Notes under the pieces: generated by a model
The model's database searches: none
What the model was told of the DNA's origin: nothing
Seen by the model: the letters and a program-made list of their open reading frames with translations, nothing else
Assembly: GCA_002412625.1 (NCBI GenBank)
Contig: DHVK01000033.1
Location: 46,464 to 110,463, forward strand
From: Cloacimonetes bacterium UBA5210
GTDB lineage: Bacteria > Cloacimonadota > Cloacimonadia > Cloacimonadales > Cloacimonadaceae
Length of the DNA: 64,000 nt
Direction of reading: 5' to 3'
Position numbers and translations under genes: made by a program
Shown here: positions 45,548-55,210 of the stretch, piece after piece
Layout: each line of letters starts with the position of its first letter
How positions within the stretch are numbered: position 1 is the stretch's first letter

Positions 45548-45992
45548 TGCAAGGTCCTCTGTAAATGTTATTATGTTCAATGTATTTAGGTGCCACAATT
45601 GTGTCAATCGAATATCCGCGTTGAGGCGTTGGATTAGTTTTATCGGTCTGTAGTCTCCGTCTTTGAAGCGCCTTTAGACTTGAATTCCGGAAAACGGCTC
45701 AGAGAGACGAACTCCGGGGCTTGAACTCCATATGTAACTCTCCCAACGCTACTTTCCTCAAGCTCGGATAAAGCCGATATCAAGCTGATATTGTCCTATG
45801 CCCACAGCATAATAGCAGCTTAAAATCAACATAATGGCAGATTAAGCGCAATAGCCAGAACAAAGGTGCGGCTACTCTACAAAACGGGCTATGGCACTAA
45901 GAACTGGCGAGCAGATGATGTTTCCCGCCCCGAATCCGGACTTTGATGAAATCCTCCTTGACCGCATTGCCCTACCGGATAGTATAGCGCCA
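45548..45992. other. Spacer between divergent decarboxylase and dinB genes
   Basis: About 445 bases with no convincing gene; in-frame codons upstream of dinB are unlikely to be translated. It contains one copy of the 58-bp element (45772-45829). No clear promoter was identified. Confidence 0.55.
45772..45829 (+). repeat. 58-bp dispersed intergenic element, copy 4
   Basis: Among the clearer copies: AGCCGATATCAAGCTGATAT, then TGTCCTATGCCCACAGCATA. It aligns without gaps to those at 58697 and 23669. Confidence 0.6.
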
Positions 45993-47060
45993 ATGAAAAA
46001 AATTATTCACATCGATATGGATGCATATTTTGCCGCCATTGAGATTCGGGAAAACCCCTCATTAAAGGGTAAATGTGTGATCGTGGGCGGTCCCCCCAAC
46101 AGCAGGGGAGTGGTGTCCACCTGTTCCTACGAGGCCCGCAAATACGGCATCCGTAGCGGGATGTCCTCCTTTCAGGCTTGGAAACTGTGTCCGCAGGCTG
46201 TCTTTGTGCACAGCAGCTTTCACCTCTATAAGGAAGTATCGGCTCAGATCCGTGAGATATTTTATTCCTGGACGGATTTGGTGGAACCCCTGAGCTTGGA
46301 TGAGGCATATCTGGATGTAACAGAAAACAAGCATAACGAGGCGGACCCAGTCAAGATCGCTGCTGAGATCAAACGCGCGGTTTATGATAGGACACAGCTT
46401 AGCTGCAGCGCGGGTGTGTCATACAACAAGTTTTTGGCCAAAATCGGATCAGACTTCAATAAACCGGATGGACTTACCGTGATCACGAAAGACAACGCGC
46501 AAGAAATCCTGTTCGCGCTTCCCATCGGCAAGTTCCATGGCATTGGCAAGGTCACCGCGGCCAGAATGCAGAAAATGGGGATTCAGACCGGGAAAGAGCT
46601 ATATCAAAGAAGCGTGCAAGAATTGGTCCGGGTGTTTGGGAAAGCGGGTTTCTTCTACTACAATGTCGTGCGGGGAATCGATCAGCGCGAAGTAATCACG
46701 GAGTGGGAGCCCAAATCCATCAGTTGCGAAAGCACTTTTTCGGAGGATATCGATAATCTGGACGATCTACTGATCCAGCTGCGGCGTTTGGCTGATAAAC
46801 TCTCTGGAAGGATGAGCCTGAAGAAAATTCAGGGATCAAACTTGGTGATCAAGATCAAATATGATAATTTTGAGCTTAACACGCGCAGTTGTCCGCTCCC
46901 GGACCTGACAAATGATCGGGAACTGTTGTTCAGATTTGGTGAACAGCTATTGATCGGAAATTGGGATACGAATCGCAAGGTGCGCTTGCTGGGTTTGGGG
47001 GTAGGAAAGCTGGATTGCGATGGCGATTGCGAGCAACTGGAGCTGGATCTGGATAAATAA
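45993..47060 (+). CDS. dinB: DNA polymerase IV (Y-family translesion polymerase)
   Basis: The error-prone polymerase that copies past damaged bases. I start it at the ATG at 45993, where the family N-terminus MKKIIHIDMDAYFAAIE begins; upstream in-frame codons add nothing conserved. The 355-residue protein has catalytic acids in IDMDAYF and in SLDEAYLDVT, the steric-gate region, and a C-terminal QLELDLDK that fits a beta-clamp binding motif. The ribosome site is weak. It is convergent with the dus gene, 30 bases away. No LexA-type operator was recognised upstream. Confidence 0.95.
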   Translation: MKKIIHIDMDAYFAAIEIRENPSLKGKCVIVGGPPNSRGVVSTCSYEARKYGIRSGMSSFQAWKLCPQAVFVHSSFHLYKEVSAQIREIFYSWTDLVEPLSLDEAYLDVTENKHNEADPVKIAAEIKRAVYDRTQLSCSAGVSYNKFLAKIGSDFNKPDGLTVITKDNAQEILFALPIGKFHGIGKVTAARMQKMGIQTGKELYQRSVQELVRVFGKAGFFYYNVVRGIDQREVITEWEPKSISCESTFSEDIDNLDDLLIQLRRLADKLSGRMSLKKIQGSNLVIKIKYDNFELNTRSCPLPDLTNDRELLFRFGEQLLIGNWDTNRKVRLLGLGVGKLDCDGDCEQLELDLDK

Positions 47061-47090
47061 TACGGGAAGGGAAAGCCTTTCCAACCGGGC

Positions 47091-48041
47091 TCAGATACCC
47101 TCTGCAAAAAAAGCTAACAGATGCCCCCGGATTTCCTCCGCACTGGTACAGTGATTGATCGTGTTACGCAGCTCCGCGCTGCCGGGAAGCCCTTTGATAT
47201 AGTGACATAGTTGAGACCGCATTTCCCGCACCACGATGTCCTCCCGTTTGTTTTCGAGCGCGTAGGCCATATGTTTGAGCGCGGTTTCCAGCAACTCGCG
47301 CTTGGTGATGAGCTTGTATGCAGCGCTCTGCAGATAGTCCTTGATCTGGCTGAAGATCCAGGGTCTGCCCAATGCGCCTCTGCCGATCATGATCGCGTCG
47401 CAAGCGGTTTCTTGAAGCATCCTCAGCGCAGACTCGGGACCGGATACATCGCCATTGCCGATCAAGGGGATAGAGAGCGCTTGTTTGAGGATGCTGATGT
47501 GTTCCCAGTTACTGAGCCCGGAAAACATTTGCTTGGTGGTTCTGGGGTGGAGACAAAGCTGGTCGGCACCGCTATCCTGCATCAGAAGACCAAACTCGAG
47601 GTAGTTTATGCTTTTGGAATCCCAACCGCTGCGGAACTTCACGGAGAGGGGGATTATGCCATTGGTCACGCTTTTCACCGCTTTCACGATTGCTGAAGCG
47701 TTTTCGGGGTTTTGCATCAGGGCAGAGCCTGCACCACGTTTGATTACTTTCTTCACCGGGCAGCCCATGTTGATGTCGATGAAATCCGGCTTGAAAGATA
47801 ATAGGGATTCAGCCGCCCCCGCCATGGTCGCGGGATCAGAGCCAAATATCTGCACTCCATATGGTCGTTCACGCTCATCAAAACAGATGAAATCCACAGT
47901 TTTCGCTTTATCACGGATCAGTCCATCGGCACTCACCATTTCTGATACAAGGTAGTCCACCCCCCAGTCCTTGCAGAGATTGCGGAAGGCGCGGTCTGTA
48001 TAACCAGCCAGGGGAGCCAGGTAGAGAGGGATTTTAACCAA
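47091..48041 (-). CDS. tRNA-dihydrouridine synthase
   Basis: An FMN enzyme that reduces uridines in tRNA D-loops. The 316-residue protein begins with the family motif LYLAPLAGYTDRAFR and contains the catalytic cysteine in DINMGCPVKKV near residue 97. It also has KFRSGWD, LHPRTTKQMFSG and the FMN-phosphate site GNGDV and IGRGALGRPW. It looks like the DusB branch common in bacteria lacking other Dus enzymes. Its start overlaps the HD-GYP gene by 8 bases. Confidence 0.94.
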   Translation of the reverse strand: MVKIPLYLAPLAGYTDRAFRNLCKDWGVDYLVSEMVSADGLIRDKAKTVDFICFDERERPYGVQIFGSDPATMAGAAESLLSFKPDFIDINMGCPVKKVIKRGAGSALMQNPENASAIVKAVKSVTNGIIPLSVKFRSGWDSKSINYLEFGLLMQDSGADQLCLHPRTTKQMFSGLSNWEHISILKQALSIPLIGNGDVSGPESALRMLQETACDAIMIGRGALGRPWIFSQIKDYLQSAAYKLITKRELLETALKHMAYALENKREDIVVREMRSQLCHYIKGLPGSAELRNTINHCTSAEEIRGHLLAFFAEGI

Positions 48042-49716
48042 GGTGGTAAATGCTCTTGAGGGCGGGAATATCTACTTCGTCGATCTGTTCTTCGCGCATC
48101 CGGTTTGTGGCAAAATCCAGAAACAATCCACTGTCCATGAAGAAATCCACCAGATTCCTGTCCAGATGCCCGTTTTTGGTCATAAAAGCCATGATCTTTA
48201 GTGATTCAGAGAGTGTCTTGGGCGTCTTATACGGGCGGTCCGCAGCCGTCAGAGCTTCAAAGATATCTGCCACGGCAATCATGCGGGATTGCAATGGGAG
48301 TTGCGGAGCTTCCAGTCCGCGGGGATAGCCTTCGCCATTCAGGGCTTCATGATGAGTGGCGGCATAAAAGGCAACGTTCGAGTATTTTTTGGGAAAACCA
48401 AGCTGCGAGAGCATATCCCAGGTAACCGAGACGTGGGCGCGCATGATCTTGAGTTCTTCGCTGTTCAAGGTGCCACGCCTGATGCTGAGGTTCATGCGGT
48501 CGGTATCGTCCAAGAGATAGAAGCGTTCACCCTCATATTCAAAGTCAATCTTTGCCAGGGTTTCCATCCGGGCGATCATGGGGTCAGGGACAAATTCCCC
48601 GCCGATATTCAGCTGGCCGATGAAGGCACACGCTTCATCCAAATATGTGCAAGGGTCTTGGTAATCGCAATTCAGGGTATCACAAACAAAAGCTTCATAC
48701 TCTGCCTTGGGAAGTTTCAAAGCCAGATACCGGTAAAACATCTTGAGGTGAGAGATCCGGGATTGGACCAGAGTGAAGCCGTCCATGATGCGTTCCAGCT
48801 TGCAGCTTTTATCCATCACAAACTCCGGAGTGATGATTTTGCCGATATCGTGCATCCAGCCTGCCATTGAGATCTCTTTGAGCTCATTTTCCGAAAATGT
48901 GGTTTGTGCGAAGGGACCTGTGTCCGCGGCATTGATGCGCTCTGCTATCATATCGGTTAGTAAGGCGACGCGCGTGATGTGGTCCGAGCTATATTTACTC
49001 TTCTTCTCGATAGCACCGGCAATGGAGCGCATAAACTGCATCAAGAGGTCTTCCAAACTGGCGATCAATTTACGGTTTGACAATGCGATAGCAGCCTGCG
49101 AAGATAAGGATGAGAGCATCGTTTTGTGCTCGTCGGTGAAGCTGACAATCTCACCATCATCATCCAGAGGGTTGATGAACTGGATTACCCCGAGCACGGT
49201 ATCTTCATGATCCTTCAGCGGGATGGTGAGCATTGCTTTGCAGCGGTACCCGGAGTTCTTATCACTCCGCAGAGTCCCACTGATATTGTAACCTTCAGCC
49301 TGGTAAACGTCATCAAAACACAAACTCTGTTTATTGTGATATACTGCAGTGACGATGTAGGATTTTGTGGGATTCCCCTCTTCGTCGTACAAAGGAACCG
49401 CGGGCCAACCCACCGGAGCGTGAGAACCTCCCTGGCGCATATTTAGGGTGGCGTTGTAAACAAGCTCAAACTCCAGGAACTTGGCATCGTCACTCACCTT
49501 GTAGATCGTGGCTCCATCCGCTTTTGTGAACGCGATACCTTCGTCCATGATCATTTCAAAGATCTTATCCAGGTCTGTTTCACTTGATAGCGATTGCCCG
49601 ATTCGGGTAAGCTGCTGGATGTGTTTGAGCTGATCCTCTGCCATGTCCGTAATGTTCATTACTACCTGGTTCAGAGTTTTATTTACCTGTTTATTCGAGC
49701 TGAAATGATATTCCAT
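48034..49716 (-). CDS. GAF-HD-GYP domain protein (probable cyclic-di-GMP phosphodiesterase)
   Basis: With the ATG at 49716 (GAGG site) the protein has 560 residues: an N-terminal helix, a GAF sensor domain (about 40-220), and an HD-GYP domain (about 235-530). The HD motif reads GWMHDIGKI near residue 287 and the GYP motif HHEALNGEGYP near 455, so the metal site looks intact. Between them is an insertion of about 100 residues with four cysteines around residues 342-361 (CDTLNCDYQDPC then EAC) and the stretch NLSIRRGTLNSEE, known from a subclass of HD-GYP proteins. It should hydrolyse cyclic di-GMP in response to a GAF ligand. No GGDEF or EAL protein lies nearby. Confidence 0.9.
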   Translation of the reverse strand: MEYHFSSNKQVNKTLNQVVMNITDMAEDQLKHIQQLTRIGQSLSSETDLDKIFEMIMDEGIAFTKADGATIYKVSDDAKFLEFELVYNATLNMRQGGSHAPVGWPAVPLYDEEGNPTKSYIVTAVYHNKQSLCFDDVYQAEGYNISGTLRSDKNSGYRCKAMLTIPLKDHEDTVLGVIQFINPLDDDGEIVSFTDEHKTMLSSLSSQAAIALSNRKLIASLEDLLMQFMRSIAGAIEKKSKYSSDHITRVALLTDMIAERINAADTGPFAQTTFSENELKEISMAGWMHDIGKIITPEFVMDKSCKLERIMDGFTLVQSRISHLKMFYRYLALKLPKAEYEAFVCDTLNCDYQDPCTYLDEACAFIGQLNIGGEFVPDPMIARMETLAKIDFEYEGERFYLLDDTDRMNLSIRRGTLNSEELKIMRAHVSVTWDMLSQLGFPKKYSNVAFYAATHHEALNGEGYPRGLEAPQLPLQSRMIAVADIFEALTAADRPYKTPKTLSESLKIMAFMTKNGHLDRNLVDFFMDSGLFLDFATNRMREEQIDEVDIPALKSIYHLG

Positions 49717-49723
49717 GATTACC

Positions 49724-50329
49724 TCAAATGCGTTCAAACAGCATGAAATGCGGGTGATAGCCATGCCGGCGTTGTTCTTCTTCAAACCAAGTGACGATAT
49801 GTTCATCCAAGTTTGGGTGAAGCTGGATGGGGTCGTCCTGCAAAGACGTGAAGTGCGGGTTTTGCAAGAACTCTTCCACGATCCAGGCGGCATAACCTGA
49901 ATGATCTGTGGAAACTTGGACCTGCGCTCCAGGAATCAGGATATAGGCTAAGGAGTTCAGAAAGTCTTGTTGGATCAATCTGCGTCTGTGGTGCTTGCGT
50001 TTTGGCCAGGGATCCGGATGCTGGATAAAAACTCCACTGACGCTGGCGCCGCGGAATAGTTCACTGATACCGGCATCGGCAAATTTCCTGATCAGGCGGA
50101 CGTTGGGGTTTTTCTCTACCGAAAGCTTCTTCAGGCAATTGATAATGCGCTTCTCGCTCATTTCCATGCCGATGAAATTCCATCCCGGATGTCCAATGGG
50201 GTAGCGGGAGATAAACTCACCCTTGCCGGAGCCAATCTCGAGATATAAGGGAGTATCGCTGTCGAATACGCTGTTTAGCAGCTCTCCCTCAGCGGGTTCG
50301 ACCACAAAGAAATCCCTGTCACTGATCAT
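49724..50329 (-). CDS. trmB: tRNA (guanine-N7)-methyltransferase
   Basis: Methylates G46 in the variable loop of tRNAs with SAM. The 201-residue protein has the SAM-binding motif LEIGSGKGEFI near residue 30, FIGMEMSEKRI, and the family signature HPDPWPKRKHHRRRL near residue 104. The substrate motif STDHSGYAAW is also present. The short N-terminus is normal for bacterial TrmB. It overlaps the upstream membrane-protein gene by 11 bases and is followed 7 bases later by the HD-GYP gene. Confidence 0.95.
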   Translation of the reverse strand: MISDRDFFVVEPAEGELLNSVFDSDTPLYLEIGSGKGEFISRYPIGHPGWNFIGMEMSEKRIINCLKKLSVEKNPNVRLIRKFADAGISELFRGASVSGVFIQHPDPWPKRKHHRRRLIQQDFLNSLAYILIPGAQVQVSTDHSGYAAWIVEEFLQNPHFTSLQDDPIQLHPNLDEHIVTWFEEEQRRHGYHPHFMLFERI

Positions 50330-50903
50330 CTTCGGGAGTTTCCTCTTTCTTCAGTTCACGTACTTCAGATTGCAGAATCAACAGATCCGCAATGGACATC
50401 GAAAAGGCGATAAAGACATAAATGATCAGGCCATATATGAAGCTGGCATTCCAGAATCCCTCGACCAGTTCGATCCCCATCATCGCGTACAGCCCGGCAA
50501 GATAGAGGCTGAGCATGATGCCGCCGCAAACTCCCATCAAGAGCGTTCTCAACCGGAAAAAACTCTTGCTGTAAAACACAAAGCGGATGAGATAGATGCT
50601 AAGAACCGCATAAAGCAGGTTTGGCAGAAGCAGCGAGAATATGCTGATGGGTGCTTTTGCCGCGATGAGACTGAAAGCGGAAAAAACTATGGCGAGGATC
50701 AGTGCCGCATAGTATTGCCAAGCACTTTGCAAGTAGCGCTGAAAAAAGGCGGTGACGCCACAAAGCATGGCTGCTCCCAGGGCGATATGCCCAAAGCTGA
50801 TGCCGGAAGGGTCGCGTTCGGCCCCGGCAAGCATGCTGCCCAGCCAAGCTCCCGCGATTGGGAATAAAATGATCAGTAAGTACTGAACTTTGAATCTATT
50901 CAT
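50319..50903 (-). CDS. Six-helix membrane protein, unknown function
   Basis: The 194-residue protein has about six hydrophobic helices and a highly charged C-terminal tail (EVRELKKEETPEDDQ). I recognise no family. It is the first gene of the minus-strand run with trmB, the HD-GYP gene and dus. Function unknown. Confidence 0.65.
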   Translation of the reverse strand: MNRFKVQYLLIILFPIAGAWLGSMLAGAERDPSGISFGHIALGAAMLCGVTAFFQRYLQSAWQYYAALILAIVFSAFSLIAAKAPISIFSLLLPNLLYAVLSIYLIRFVFYSKSFFRLRTLLMGVCGGIMLSLYLAGLYAMMGIELVEGFWNASFIYGLIIYVFIAFSMSIADLLILQSEVRELKKEETPEDDQ

Positions 50904-50973
50904 TATGTATCCTCATATGTGTCTTCAAATCCTTCTCGCCCATGCCAGAAATCGCAGACTTGTACTTTTTCAT

Positions 50974-51014
50974 TGACGCATTAGGCAGTATTGCAAACTT
51001 ATCACACTGCGTCA
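50974..51014. promoter_or_regulatory. Inverted repeat upstream of ftsY
   Basis: TGACGCA at 50974-50980 and TGCGTCA at 51008-51014 form an inverted repeat with a 27-base gap, inside the 150-base spacer between divergent genes. It could be an operator or a hairpin in the ftsY leader. A -35-like TTGACG overlaps the first arm, but no good -10 lies at the right distance. Confidence 0.3.
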
Positions 51015-51053
51015 TTATGTCAATGATAATCACACAATATATGGAGAAATTCG

Positions 51054-52004
51054 ATGCTCAGTAAGCTAAGAAACCTGAGAGACAAGCTAACAAAATCAAA
51101 ATCCGGATTTATAGATAAGATCGCCGAAACAGTAAAGGTTAGGGGCGTTATCGACGAGCAACTCTACGAGGAGTTGGAAGAGATTCTGATCAAGAACGAT
51201 ACCGGTACGGAAATGGCCGAAAAGATCGTCCAGAACTTGCGCAAAGAAGTGAAGGAAGATAAAATCACCGATCCGGAAGTGGTGCAAATCTATCTGGTGG
51301 ATATCATGCAGACCATTCTGTTCAAGGATATTCCGGATGAGCATGACTTCTTCCAGCCTCCTGCGTTGCAGCCATTCGTAATCGCCTTTGTGGGCGTGAA
51401 TGGAACGGGTAAGACCACCACCATCGGCAAAGTGGCATATCGCTTCGCCCAGGCGGGGAAAAAAGTGTTGATCGTGGCGGGAGATACATTCCGGGCTGCC
51501 GCTATCGACCAGGTGGCTATCTGGGCAGAACGGGCCGGCGTGCAGATCTTGCGTTCCGAGCCGGAACGTGATCCGGCTTCTGTGATCTATGACGGTGTGG
51601 CATCCGCGGTCGCCAAGAAATTCGACATCGTGCTGATCGATACTGCCGGCAGACAACATACAAAAGACAGGCTCATGAAAGAGCTGAACAAGATCGACCG
51701 CGTGATCAAAAAAGCCTGTCCCGAAGCACCACACGAAACCATCTTAGTGGTGGACAGCACTACCGGGCAAAATGCGATCAGTCAGGCTAAGCACTTTGAC
51801 GAAGCGATCAAGCTTACCGGGATCGCGCTTACTAAGTTTGACGGCACTGCCAAGGGCGGGATCATCTTCAACATCAAACAGAACCTGGACATCCCGGTAC
51901 GGCTGCTGGGCGTTGGGGAGCAGATCGATGATATCGAGAACTTCCACACCGTGCGCTTTGTGAGAGCCTTTTTTGCCGGGAATGACCAAGCCGAAGAAGA
52001 ATGA
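51054..52004 (+). CDS. ftsY: Signal recognition particle receptor FtsY
   Basis: The membrane receptor that docks ribosome-SRP complexes at the Sec translocon. The 316-residue protein is the short form: it lacks the long acidic A domain and starts with an amphipathic helix (LRNLRDKLTKSKSG). The NG domain carries G1 GVNGTGKTTTIGK, the insertion-box GDTFRAAAIDQ, DTAGRQ (G3), TKFDGTAKGG (G4) and GVGEQIDD near the end. A GGAG site lies before the ATG. Its stop overlaps the next start by 4 bases, linking it to the nuclease-helicase. Confidence 0.97.
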   Translation: MLSKLRNLRDKLTKSKSGFIDKIAETVKVRGVIDEQLYEELEEILIKNDTGTEMAEKIVQNLRKEVKEDKITDPEVVQIYLVDIMQTILFKDIPDEHDFFQPPALQPFVIAFVGVNGTGKTTTIGKVAYRFAQAGKKVLIVAGDTFRAAAIDQVAIWAERAGVQILRSEPERDPASVIYDGVASAVAKKFDIVLIDTAGRQHTKDRLMKELNKIDRVIKKACPEAPHETILVVDSTTGQNAISQAKHFDEAIKLTGIALTKFDGTAKGGIIFNIKQNLDIPVRLLGVGEQIDDIENFHTVRFVRAFFAGNDQAEEE

Positions 52005-55000
52005 TAGACCCCCTCAAAGCGCGAGAACTGGCGGAGAAGCTGGTTCAGATCCTCAGCCCGGAAGCCGGGGAAAGTGCGCTGCTGATCTTTCAACGCAAGC
52101 TTTTGGAGCAGATTTATAAAGAGTTGCTCACCGATGTACCGATGGTTTTCAACGGTCTCTTTGCCCGCATGCAGTACTTTCACGATAACTTCGAGACTCC
52201 TCCGGACTTGGTGAGGCAGCTGAACGTATTGCGGGTAATGGCAAACAAAGCCGCGCATGAAGAAATTGCCAGCATACCTCCGGGAGCAGTGAATTCCGGA
52301 GCCAAAAGCATTTATGAACTGCTTAGATTTTTGAGTCCCAACCTGGCACATCCCCAATTGGATGAACTGGTGAAAGATGCCCCGGATTTTCCCCGGCAAC
52401 AACACAGCAAGAAGCATAGTTTTCACTGCCTTGTAAAAGAATGGAAGTACTATTATGTTGCGGGGCAGATTGCCGGGCTGGAGCTGAGCGCTATCAACGA
52501 GGATAACGAAGAACTCAGCATCCTGCTGCGTGATGACACCAAAAACCCCAGGAAAGCCAAAATCAGTAAATTGGGTCCCAGCTTGTGGCAATATGCGAAC
52601 CTTAACTGTCTTGAACTGAGTGAGGTTGCCGGGAAAGAGAATTACTATGTGGACAACCCGCGCTCTATGATTGTTCTGGAACCGGACTTTCTGATCGATG
52701 CTTCAGCCGTGGCAGAGTGTATGACTTCCGAATCCTCAACCCCGGAACTCTATGTGCTGAATCGATTGTTTGGCGATCTCAGTTCAGAGCGCATGCTATT
52801 GGGTAAGATGGTCAACAGCATCTTTGACGACCTCATTCACCTGCCGGATCTTGAGTATCTGGAGCTATTCAAACGCGGGCTTTCCGGAGTATCAATTCCG
52901 ATGGTAGCTCTGGGCCAAGAATGCGCGATGGATATCTACAAGGAAATCCAATCCGGGCACCTGGATGTGGTGAAAGCTTTTTGCGCCGAAGTACCTGATG
53001 AAGACCTGCTCCTGGAGCCGTCTTTCTTGTGCCCAGCTTATGGCTTGCAAGGCCGCTTGGATTTGCTCTACAAAAAGAACGGAAAATACAGTATTGTGGA
53101 GCTCAAAAGCGGCAAAGCGCATCCCAGCGATGTGTGGCCTACCCAGATGTATCAGGTTGTGGCATACAACATGATCATCCGCAACGCTTATGGTGCCGCC
53201 CAATTGGGTTCAAGCTCCATCTTCTATTCTTCAAATAAAGAGAAACCCCTGCGTAACGTGGCAAACATGCCGCTATTGGAACAGAATCTTTTACAATGCC
53301 GGAATCGGATCGTGGGCATCATGCACCTTTTATGCGAGCATCCCCGTCGCTTCTTCGATTGGCTGGCGCAGCAGCCCCCCCAGCAATACAGTAGCTTTAG
53401 CGGCGAAAGCCTGCAGCGATTCAAACGATTGCTGACCTCGATACGCGCTTTCGAATACGAATGGTTCTGCGAGCAGGTGAAGCGGGTCGTGCGGGAAATC
53501 TGGTCTGTAAAAACCGGATCCGCCGATAGCGAAGCAAGCTTCGGGCACAACGCTCTTTGGCGACAATCCGCGATAGAAAAGAAGGGCAAGATCATCGGTA
53601 ATCTGCAGATTGTCGGCTGTGATCAGCGCGAGATCACCCTGAAATACAACGGAGATCCGGGAATCTCAGACTTTCGTTCCGGAGACATAGTTGTGCTCTA
53701 CCAGGAATATACCAGAGTGGACAAACAAGAGATCATCCGCGGCGTAGTATCAGCAATGCACAAAGAGCTGCTCACGTTGAGATTGCGCGGTGGCTTGAAG
53801 CGCAAGCTAAACCACAAGGCAAGCTGGGTGATCGAGCACGATGTCCTGGAATCCTTTCTATACGGTCCTTTAAGTTCCCTCACCACCTTCCTGGAAGCCG
53901 ATCCGGCGCTTCGGGATCTGTATCTGGGGTTCAAAAAGCCGACCACTGATTCGGTTGAAAGCATTGAAGATGAAAAGGAATCCGTGCTGGCCAGAATGAA
54001 GGCAGCAAAAGACCTCTTCATTGTGCAAGGCCCCCCCGGAACTGGGAAGACCTCCGGGTTGATCGGCAATTATGTGCAGCGCGTATATGAAAACAGCAAC
54101 AAGAAACTAATGGTACTCAGCTTCACAAACCGGGCTGTGGATGAGATCTGCCTTTGCCTGAAACAGCGTGGAGTACCCTTTATCCGCACCGGTAACTCGC
54201 AAGTTATAGAAGATGAGCTTCTGGATAAGCTGATTTCGGACAAGCGGTATCAGGATATCGATAAGCTGCTGCGGGAGAATCGGATATTCATCGCCACAGT
54301 GCAAAGCGCAAACTCCTGGTTCAGAGACATGGGACGCTTAACCAAGATCGATGAGATGATCGTCGATGAAGCCTCTCAGATCATGGAAAGCTCGATCCTG
54401 GGCTTACTGACGGTTACAGACAAGACCCTGCTGATCGGAGACCAGAATCAGCTGCCCGCAATCTCTGTGCAGAAGCCGCTGGATTACTGTTTTGAATCCC
54501 AGGAACTGCAATCACTGGACTATGGGAGCATCAATCAATCCCTCATGGAACGCCTGTTCAGGCTTTATACAAAAAAGGATTGGAAGGAGCATCTGGAGAT
54601 GCTAACCGGCCATTACCGCATGCATTTCAAGATTTCCAGCCTGATTGCCCATTACTATGATAATCGGCTGCAACCCGCTTTGAAGGAACAATACCTGCCT
54701 TTAGCCCCCACCGGCCTTCCGGAGCAGATGGATACCCGCTTGTTGTGGATCGAATGCCCACCATCGGCTCAAGAGTTCTTCGACCCCCTGATGGTGCAAA
54801 CCATCGTTAAAATAGTCGGTCACTACCACCACGCCGGATTAGTCCAAGATCCCCAAAAGAACTTGGGGATTGTGGCACCATACCGTGTGATGATCCACGC
54901 CCTGAAGCAGGAGATTGACGAGATCAGCATCGACACGGTGGAGCGCTATCAGGGCTCAGAACGCGATGCGATCATACTGTGTTTCCCCCTCAGTCACACT

Positions 55001-55201
55001 CTGGGGCTGCGCAATCTTCAAGCAATCAGTGCTGATGGCAAGGTGGATCGCAAGCTAAACGTTGCCCTCAGCCGTGCCAGAAGCAGGCTCATCATCCTGG
55101 GAAACCGCCAAATCTGCTCTGCATCGCCACATTATGCAAAACTTTATGAAAACATCCGCCTCAATGGACGGATAATCGACGTTCACGAAATTATTAACTA
55201 A
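52001..55201 (+). CDS. Dna2-like nuclease-helicase (PD-(D/E)XK plus SF1B)
   Basis: A 1066-residue protein joining a Cas4/Dna2-type nuclease to a superfamily-1 helicase. Nuclease residues D354 (GRLDLLY), E367 and K369 (VELKSGK) form the PD-(D/E)XK site. I see no cysteine quartet for the iron-sulfur cluster of yeast Dna2. The helicase shows Walker A GPPGTGKT (677-684), motif II VDEASQ (about 788-793), QLPAI, and late motifs YQGSERDAIIL and NVALSRARSRL. The N-terminal 240 residues have no name I can give. Likely roles are end resection or flap and replication-intermediate processing. It is coupled to ftsY by a 4-base overlap, an unexpected pairing. Confidence 0.9.
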   Translation: MIDPLKARELAEKLVQILSPEAGESALLIFQRKLLEQIYKELLTDVPMVFNGLFARMQYFHDNFETPPDLVRQLNVLRVMANKAAHEEIASIPPGAVNSGAKSIYELLRFLSPNLAHPQLDELVKDAPDFPRQQHSKKHSFHCLVKEWKYYYVAGQIAGLELSAINEDNEELSILLRDDTKNPRKAKISKLGPSLWQYANLNCLELSEVAGKENYYVDNPRSMIVLEPDFLIDASAVAECMTSESSTPELYVLNRLFGDLSSERMLLGKMVNSIFDDLIHLPDLEYLELFKRGLSGVSIPMVALGQECAMDIYKEIQSGHLDVVKAFCAEVPDEDLLLEPSFLCPAYGLQGRLDLLYKKNGKYSIVELKSGKAHPSDVWPTQMYQVVAYNMIIRNAYGAAQLGSSSIFYSSNKEKPLRNVANMPLLEQNLLQCRNRIVGIMHLLCEHPRRFFDWLAQQPPQQYSSFSGESLQRFKRLLTSIRAFEYEWFCEQVKRVVREIWSVKTGSADSEASFGHNALWRQSAIEKKGKIIGNLQIVGCDQREITLKYNGDPGISDFRSGDIVVLYQEYTRVDKQEIIRGVVSAMHKELLTLRLRGGLKRKLNHKASWVIEHDVLESFLYGPLSSLTTFLEADPALRDLYLGFKKPTTDSVESIEDEKESVLARMKAAKDLFIVQGPPGTGKTSGLIGNYVQRVYENSNKKLMVLSFTNRAVDEICLCLKQRGVPFIRTGNSQVIEDELLDKLISDKRYQDIDKLLRENRIFIATVQSANSWFRDMGRLTKIDEMIVDEASQIMESSILGLLTVTDKTLLIGDQNQLPAISVQKPLDYCFESQELQSLDYGSINQSLMERLFRLYTKKDWKEHLEMLTGHYRMHFKISSLIAHYYDNRLQPALKEQYLPLAPTGLPEQMDTRLLWIECPPSAQEFFDPLMVQTIVKIVGHYHHAGLVQDPQKNLGIVAPYRVMIHALKQEIDEISIDTVERYQGSERDAIILCFPLSHTLGLRNLQAISADGKVDRKLNVALSRARSRLIILGNRQICSASPHYAKLYENIRLNGRIIDVHEIIN

Positions 55202-55210
55202 GGAGTTAAC

